A stretch of 64,000 nt of DNA. Source: Saururus chinensis. Taxonomy: Eukaryota > Streptophyta > Magnoliopsida > Piperales > Saururaceae. Position 1 is the first letter of the stretch. Each line of letters opens with the position of its first letter. This document shows, in pieces, positions 57,971 to 64,000 of the stretch. Location: contig CP141149.1 of NCBI GenBank assembly GCA_035235625.1, positions 10,818,893 to 10,882,892 on the forward strand, given 5' to 3'. Position numbers and translations under genes: made by a program. Under the pieces are notes generated by a model. The model was not told where the DNA came from. It made no database searches and saw only the letters and a list, made by a program, of their open reading frames with translations.

Positions 57971-58735
57971 TGTAAGATCCGGTTGTTCTTGTTTTCCAAT
58001 TGTCTTATTTATGGTTGACTTATAGAAATTTTAGGAGTTTGACCTATTAGTCTTATGAGTTAGATAACTCTCTAAATATGTTTAATTTAGTGCTGATACT
58101 TGTATCTTATAAACTAGATAGAAAGAGCTTTGAAACACGACAAAGAATGTGTAAGACGGAGTTCGGATGAGTGGGGGATGGCCGTTTGAAGATGTACTAG
58201 ATGCACCATACCAAATTGCCCGATTTAGACCTAAAATTGCACCTATTTAAAATTTTAAAGTAAGTTACGGAAATAGTAGTTTAAGGGTCAATTTGGGTAG
58301 CCCAATGTTGGTTTAGTAGCCTAAATCCTAGGAGGATTAGGAACCCAAATACCCCTCTGTAAATAGGTCGTAAGAGGCTTAATTAGAGAGTTTTGGAGCT
58401 TTGTTTAGATTTAACTGATAATTTGTAGTGTCATAGCCTCCCTCAAGCTGAGTAATTTGATTATTTTCTCCTTAATCCTTTAATATTTAATGGAAAATTG
58501 AAGGTTCTTCATGATTAATAAAATTTTAATATCCACTTCTTTCAAAAGCCCCAAAATTTCCTTGTTTCATGCTTAGATTTATTGAAAAAACATAATTTTG
58601 TTGAATAGGGATCCTTTGATTTAGGAAAATTTGAGGAGTTTCTCTATCCTATAGGTAAGGGTTTTGTTTGATGATGTTTTACGTGCATTAACACCATGTT
58701 ATTGGTAAAATCATGTTCTTAAATAATTGATATCA
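57971..58735 (+). mobile_element. Gypsy LTR-like insertion
   Basis: Starts TGTAAGATCCGGTTGTTC directly after the CT tract, in the style of the LTRs at 6372 (minus) and 36779. It has no coding sequence, and the CACTA-like motifs resume near 58740. The right end and TSD were not resolved, so solo-LTR status is likely but not shown. Confidence 0.45.
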
Positions 58736-60828
58736 CCAATAATAGTACTATTAGCAACACTTTTTATAAAGTGTCTCAAATACGGGTACTATTAGCAACA
58801 TTTTTATAAAAACATCGCTAATAGTTTTAATATTAGCGACACGTTTTAAAAAGTGTCACTAATAGTTATAAATTATAAATATATAAATAAAAAATTTAGT
58901 ACTATTTGCGATTCTCTTTTAAAAGTGTCTGTAGTTATTTGAACTATTAGAGACATTTACAAAAAAGCGACCCAAATGAAATAAATTTATTTTTTTAAAA
59001 CAAATATAAGCATATTAGAGACCCTTTGTTAAAAGTGGCACTAATAATACCACTATTAAAAAGTGTCACTAATAATACCACTATTAGTGTTGCTTTTAGA
59101 AAAGCGTCACTAATAGCTTTGCTAATTTATTTTATTTTTATTATTTAAATATATAATATATAATAAATAAATATTAAAAAAATTTAATAAATAAAAAATA
59201 GTACAATATATTTATTATTTATTATTTTATATATAATAAATAAAAAATAAAATTGTCCTATTTATCCTCATTCCTCCTCAAAGTTGGCGCTCACGTTCAT
59301 GTACATGCATAGAGAGAGAAAGAGGAGAATGAGAGAGAGGAGCGAAGATAAAAGAGAAAGAGACAAGAGGGGAGAGAGAGTAGTGAAGAGAAAGAGAAAG
59401 GCGAGAAATAGAGTGAAGAGAGTGGGGAGAGAAGAGAGAGTGAGATTAGATAGAGAGAGAGTGAGATTAGATAGAGAGAGAGTGAGACGAGAGTGAGAGA
59501 TAAATAAGGTAGAGAGAAGATAGACATAGGAGAGAGAGAGAAGAGAGATAGAGAGAAGAAAGAGCGTGAAGAGAAAGAGGAGAGGAGCTAGAGAGATAAG
59601 AGAAGAGGGAGAGAGGAGAGACGAGAAGAGTGAGAGGGTAGAAAGAGGAGAGAAGAAGATAGAGGAGAGAGAGTGCATAAAGAAAGAGAGGAAAGGGAGA
59701 GAGAGTAGAGAGAGAGGGAAGAAATAAATTTATATTTTTTGGGATTATTTATTATATTATTATATTTTAAAAATAAAATATATTAGCGACACTTCATAAA
59801 TTGCATTACTAATATATTTTATTTAAATTTTTTTATTAATTTTAAAATTTAATTTATAATAAAAGAGAGAGAAGAGAGAGAAAAGAAGAAGAGAGAGTAA
59901 ACAGAGTGCATAGAGAGAGGAGAAGAGAGAGTGTGTGTGAAGAGGAAAAGGAGGGTAGAGAGAGATGAGGGAGAGAGGAGAGGAGGAGACATAAGAGAGA
60001 GGAGAGAGTGTAGAGTGTGTGAAGAGGTGAGAAAGAAGAGAAATGGTAGAGAGAAAGATGAGTGGGAGAGATAACAAATATAGGAGAAAGAGAGGGGGGA
60101 AGAAATTAATTAATTTATTTTTATTTTTTTATTTTATTTTATTTTTAAAAAATAATAATAATTTAAAATAAAATATATTCACGATGTTTATTACGTTGTG
60201 TCATTATTACCTAGGATACTAGCGACCCAAGTGTTGCTAATATATTTAATTTAATTTAATTTATTAATTTTAAAATATATTTTATACTAAAAACATGATA
60301 GAGAGAAAAAATAAAAAGAGAGAGGAGAGAGAATGCATAAAAAGAGGAAAAGAGAGAGGGTAGAGAGATAGTGGAGAGGAGAGAGAAGGGAAAGAGATAG
60401 GTTAGAGAAATATTAGAGAAAAGGGGGATAGAAATTAATTTATACTCCCTCACTCCGTCCTATATTAATAACTCCAGTTGAATAAAATAATATTTTATAT
60501 TAATTACTCCATTTAGGTTAATTCAATAGTTATATAAGTCTGAGAAACTTTTCAGATAATTTAGAAAAGAAAAAAACCTATATATCGGCTGCACCATGGC
60601 GTCTCGCATGGGGATTTTGGGTCCATCGAACCACGCATCCTCACTGATCTTGTAGCTGTCGTTTCATTGCGCCAAGTCCACCTCCCAGACGACAGCTCCT
60701 GCTTGAAATCCGACCACCCGCAAGGGCGAATATCAAGTAATAGGGCTGTGGATAAAGCGGAGCTCCTTCTGGTATGCAAACTGCTCTGGGGAGAACTTGA
60801 GGCCCAGGAAGCTGCGGAAGAGAACTAG

Positions 60829-61250
60829 AGAACCGGAGTGAACTGCGTTACTGGTCAAGGAGGCACCCCACAATACATGTCCCCCGAGGCCGTGACCAGC
60901 AGCTGCTTCGAACCGCCCATGGACATGTGGCCTCTCGGCTGTGTGGTACTGCATATGCTCACGGGCAAGCCGCCTTGGGTCCCATCATCAGATGAGGAAT
61001 ACCAGGGCGTCCCCTCAGACTTGCCCGACTTGTGCAAGGATTTCCTCAACCGCTGCTTTGTGCGAGATGCGGAGTACGATGGATGGCTGATATGGTTCAA
61101 GACCATCCTTTACTTCAAGCTTCTTCAGAAGATGATGACGATTACAACTCTTTATTTTTGGTGGATAAGAATGATGCTGAGGACGAGTCAGTAAAGTACA
61201 TGAGCAGCAACGAATTGCCGACGAACTTGATGTCGCTCGTAGTGAGCTCA
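60829..61250 (+). pseudogene. MAPKKK-type protein kinase fragment
   Basis: The plus strand reads RTGVNCVTGQGGTPQYMSPE, AVTSSCFEPPMDMWPLGCVV and LHMLTGKPPWV, then DLCKDFLNRCFVRDAE: the activation-segment end (GTPQYMSPEA), the subdomain IX D-x-W-x-x-G motif and the subdomain XI region of plant MEKK-like MAPKKKs (MAPKKK17/18/20 type). After RDAE (about 61075) the homology shifts one frame to VRWMADMVQDHPLLQASSED, so there is a frameshift. A stop stands just before the first block. The ATP-binding lobe and the catalytic loop are absent, so it is inactive as a kinase. The C-terminal acidic stretch (SSEDDDDYNSLFLVDKNDAE) may also be kinase-derived. It lies inside the Stowaway-like element. Confidence 0.82.
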
Positions 61251-61534
61251 ATAGAGAAGTTGTTACTATCGTTTCGTTGTCTTCAAGTTCTTGCGGGGAT
61301 CTCCTCCTAGAGTGAGCCACCACACTAGGTGGTTGAACGTACAGTTGGGCTCTAACTGCATGGAGATCCAATTCTCCAGCAATGGCCACAACGTGATACA
61401 ACCCATCTACTGCTTTAAGTTCGACTATAGAAAATCCTCTTCAGGCTTCGATAGGATCAGTCTCTACCACGCCACCTTCTTTCTCTAGTCCGTCACCAAC
61501 CTCCGCCTTAGCTTCCACGCTTGGTCAGAAGATA

Positions 61535-61716
61535 GAGAAATTATTCAGTGTGCGTCGCATACCCCGTTGGCCGTGTATTTCACCATTGAACGCATGACTC
61601 ATCAGCATAGTTGTGAGACATGAGGGCAATAAACAGTTATAAATGCTGATGAGTCGTTTTGTAAATGGTGAAACACATAGCCAACACGGTGTGCGACGCA
61701 CACTGAATAATTTCTC
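61535..61716. mobile_element. Nested foldback MITE, 182 bp
   Basis: GAGAAATTATTCAGTGTGCG at the left is the exact inverse of the right end; the arms extend about 75 bp with several mismatches, through GTATTTCACCATT and GACTCATCAGCAT. CAGAAGA stands at 61526-61532 and 61717-61723, a 7-bp match around the ends compatible with an 8-9 bp duplication of hAT or Mutator type. It interrupts sequence carried by the Stowaway-like element and so is younger. Confidence 0.82.
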
Positions 61717-62810
61717 CAGAAGACGGGCCTTTGGTGCCACCTCCACCCAATCCTCTCCCTCCACGAGGGACTGGCCCTCTTCTGCGAGCTCACTGCCACT
61801 AGACAATGCCTCGTTGTCGTTGGCAGGTGGAACCTACGCTCTTTGTGAGGTTTTGTCCAGCATCTACATTTATGACTCTCTCTAAGTGAGCTGGCATTGA
61901 GGGGTCCCCATGGTGGGCCCTCGTGGTGGTTGTTCATTGCCTATGCATCAGATATGACAATGCGTCTTACACTCTGACCTCCATGTTGATGAGCTTCAGC
62001 TCGGTGAGGCTGCGAGCAACAAAGGGGAAGGCGGTGACGGAGATGGCCACAACAAAGAAAAGGATAGTCTTTTGGAAGGGGGATGTCTCGAAATCCAGGG
62101 CATTACCATGAGAAATTTCCCTATGCTATTACTTACGTAAGACTTACCATAAAAAAATAAGAAAAATAGAGCTATTAATAGTGGACATGGGGAGTATTTT
62201 TAGGATTTTTATATATTATTATATTTTAAAAAAATAATAATAATTTGATATATAATATATTAGTGATGCTTACTACTACCATAAGTAGTAGCAACACATA
62301 TACGTACGTGTTGCTACTACCATAAGTAGTAGCGACAAATATGTGTATGCATCACTACTACATAGGATACTAGCAACGTAATTTGACATGCATTGCTAAT
62401 TTATTTTATTTATTAACTTTAAATATAATTTATAATAAAAGAGAAAGGGTAGAGAGAGAAAATAAGAAGAGACACTAGAGAGAGTGCATAGAGATTAAGG
62501 AGAGGAGAGAGGGGAGAGAGAGGGTAGAGAGAGACAGTGAAGAGAGAGAGATAGGGTAGAGAGAGTGAAGAGAGAGGAGAGAGGGCAGAGAGATTGAAGA
62601 GAGAGGGTAGAGAGAGGAGAAAGAGTGAGAGGTTAGAGAGAGTGAAAAGAGGGACGGTAGAGAGAGTATGAAGAGAGAGGGTAGAGAGAGTGAAGAGAGA
62701 GAAGGCAGAGAGAGAGTGAAGAGAGAGAGGGTAGAGAGTGAAGAAAGAGAGAGAGTAGAGAGAGAGGAGAGTAGGGTGAAATGAGAGATGAGAGAGGAGA
62801 AATTTTTTTA

Positions 62811-63210
62811 AAAACTAAGCCTACTAGCTACGCTCGTCGCTATTAGACATAGTAATTGCAACACTTACATTTTAGCATCACAACTAATTAGTACATTAGT
62901 GACGCTCATTACTGAGCATAGCTAATAGGCTTGTATATTAAAAATCAATTTACACTATTTGTGATGCTTAGGAAAGAGCTGCAAATAGTTTAAGAAGTGG
63001 CGACACTAAAACGAAAATGTCACAACGACTTAAAACTATTTGCCACGCTCTTTACTAAGTGTCACAAATAGAGTAATTTATTTATTATACAAGCCTATTA
63101 GCGATGCTCAGTAACGAGTGTCGCTCTTATATATATTAGTTGCGACACTTAAATATAAGCGTCACAACTACTTTGTCTAATAGCGACGCTCACTATTAGG
63201 CTTAGTTTTA
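62811..63210. repeat. Palindrome II, 400 bp
   Basis: From AAAACTAAGCCTACTAGC at 62811 to CTATTAGGCTTAGTTTT at 63210 the two halves are imperfect inverses, with arms of about 190 bp around a centre near 63010 (shared blocks: GTCGCTATTAGACA, ACTGAGCAT-GCTAATAGG, CTTGTATA, AAGAGC-GCAAATAGTTT). A GA tract on the left (to 62800) and a CT tract on the right (63235-63290) extend the symmetry. Confidence 0.8.
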
Positions 63211-63416
63211 TTTGATAAATTTTCTTCTTTTGCCTGTCTCTACTCTCTCTCTACCCTCTCTCTCTACTCTCTCTCTTCACTCTCTATCTCTGTGCTTATT
63301 TAAAAATACTAAGCACTATTAGCGACACTTACTATTTGTTGTAGTGTCTCTCTGTCTCTATCTCTCTCTTCTCTCTCCTCCTCCTCTATGCTTCCACAGT
63401 CTCCCTGCCCTTGGTG

Positions 63417-64000
63417 CTAGAGGAGGAGAAGAGGGGGTGGCACCGTAGGAGCTAGATCTGGCGCCACCCCTTGTACTCGGATCAAATTCTCATTGATTCT
63501 GGCCTGAAGTATAGCAGCGCAGATCATTGGCCTAACTAAGCCTAATATCTCGAGTTGTCTAAAATCCAGCTGAATGATGTCCCCTGCCTGTTTCGCTACG
63601 TAGTAAATGACATACAACCAACAATCTTCACATGTTTCCTAGTACGGGCATTTGTTGATCTTAGTCATTGTCCACCTCGGCGAAGTGGTGACCGTTTTCA
63701 CCCTTTAGAGTATTGTACCAACTAAATCGCTTCTCCCTGCAGCAGACAATAAGCAAGAGAAAGTGGCCCTTGACATAGACACGAATGAAACCACTCTTTG
63801 TGTTAACATTCAGGCCTCTGAACAATATGTGAGAGAGTTTTCCCTCCTTCTCTGCTGGCCCTTCTTCCGTGCCACGTTAAAATAGTGCTAAATGGCGAAC
63901 CTGCTGAAAAAATAGTTTTGGTACCTGCTTGGATTTCTTGAATTGCGTTCATCAAGAAGTTGGAAGAACATGTCTATGACCTAGAACAAACCACACGTGT
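63417..64000 (-). pseudogene. Ulp1-like (C48) cysteine peptidase, C-terminal part, broken
   Basis: On the minus strand, entering from the window edge, pieces in different frames read HILFRGLNVNTKSGFIRVYV, GHFLLLIVCCREKRFSWYN, TLKGENGHHFAEVD, then KCPY and ETCEDCWLYVIYYVAKQAG (63570-63640), followed by DIIQLDFRQLEILGLVRP down to 63417. The H...(D/N)...DC order is that of the Ulp1/SENP catalytic triad; here the usual Asp position reads N (YNTLKG) and the residue after the Cys, normally G, is W. Stops and frame changes make it non-functional. Ulp1-like domains are often carried by plant CACTA and Mutator elements, so this is more likely transposon cargo than a host SUMO protease. It lies just outside the CACTA-like terminus at 63346. 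Confidence 0.55.

Larger units (their letters stand above)
60445..62194. mobile_element. Stowaway-like (Tc1/mariner) element carrying a MAPKKK fragment
   Basis: The left end reads CTCCCTCACTCCGTCC then ATATTAATAACTCC; the right end, read inward, CTCCCCATGTCCACTATTAA then TAGCTC. TA stands at 60443-60444 and 62195-62196. CTCCCTCCGTCC-type ends with TA duplications define Stowaway/mariner elements. The uninterrupted target can be seen in a sister array unit at 59721-59746 (AATAAATTTATATTTTTTGG), which corresponds to 60435-60444 joined to 62195 onward, so the insert is 1,750 bp. No mariner transposase is visible. Inside are a MAPKKK fragment (60829-61250), a nested MITE (61535-61716) and unrecognised genic-looking pieces (60570-60820, 61290-61530, 61724-62110). 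Confidence 0.72.
49256..63346. repeat. Array of GA-tract / TTAGCGAC units (CACTA-type subterminal repeats)
   Basis: Units of roughly 0.4-0.6 kb repeat the order: GA-rich tract of 100-250 bp, AT-rich spacer, inverted pairs such as TTAGCGACGCAT / ATGCGTCGCTAATACC, AT-rich spacer. GA tracts are at 49595-49705, 50000-50130, 50515-50800, 59305-59730, 59865-60110, 60296-60432 and 62440-62800. Dense CACTA-like motifs fill 58740-59115. The right limit reads ATTAGCGACACTTACTATTT and ends TTGTTGTAGTG at 63346, like a CACTA 3' terminus and like the mini-CACTA at 36822-37193; no partner CACTA start was located. GA tracts on the minus strand produce long but meaningless Ser/Leu-rich frames. The array is interrupted by three later insertions listed separately. 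Confidence 0.7.

Noticed and set aside
1-64000. tRNA, rRNA or other structured RNA genes
   Set aside because: None was recognised by eye; the only tRNA-related sequence is the retroelement primer-binding site at 57197-57208.

Overview
The window is repeat-rich, AT-rich nuclear DNA of a flowering plant. Evidence: recognisable angiosperm gene families with GT-AG introns (COMT-like O-methyltransferase, KORRIGAN-type GH9 endoglucanase, LRR receptor kinase, ESB1-like dirigent protein, MAPKKK, NRPB2), plant Ty3/gypsy and Ty1/copia elements, CACTA, Mutator-like and Stowaway-like DNA transposons. The species cannot be named from the sequence. No rRNA, tRNA, organellar or bacterial-type feature was seen.

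Layout. 1-11.1 kb is nested gypsy-type LTR material, including a clean 1,421-bp solo LTR with a 5-bp duplication. 11.2-12.6 kb is a decayed LRR-VIII-type receptor kinase gene. 12.6-17.3 kb is mostly unassigned, with one fresh 133-bp tandem duplication. 17,277-23,549 is a complete-ended CACTA element flanked by ATG/ATG; it carries no recognisable transposase but holds fragments of two host genes (KORRIGAN and NRPB2) in the same orientation, a Pack-CACTA. 23.5-27.3 kb holds the only near-intact host gene: a two-exon O-methyltransferase with TATA box whose first exon is split by an 899-bp solo LTR with a perfect 5-bp duplication. 27.9-28.8 kb is a Mutator-like element filled with AGATCT-centred GC-rich repeats; a related copy lies at 39.5-40.1 kb. 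29-39.5 kb is stacked gypsy, gypsy and copia remains with a 372-bp mini-CACTA between them. 40-45.2 kb is LTR-like debris with a 144-bp Mutator-type MITE. 45.5-46.8 kb is a dirigent pseudogene with a duplicated C-terminal half, followed by a tandem duplication and a second 144-bp MITE of the same family.

49.2-63.35 kb is an array of roughly 0.4-0.6 kb units, each made of a GA-rich tract, an AT-rich spacer and inverted copies of a TTAGCGAC-type motif typical of CACTA subterminal repeats. Two positions in it are large palindromes. The array has been opened by a Reina-like chromovirus (50,873-57,570, itself carrying a 1,423-bp solo LTR), by a gypsy-like LTR, and by a 1,750-bp Stowaway-like TA-flanked element that carries a MAPKKK fragment and a further nested MITE. 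The window ends in a broken Ulp1-like peptidase sequence on the minus strand.

The genes do not form a pathway. What links them is mobilisation: four host-gene fragments or pseudogenes sit inside or beside DNA transposons, and the only near-whole gene is disrupted by a solo LTR. All calls were made by eye; family assignments rest on motif recognition, not on searches.
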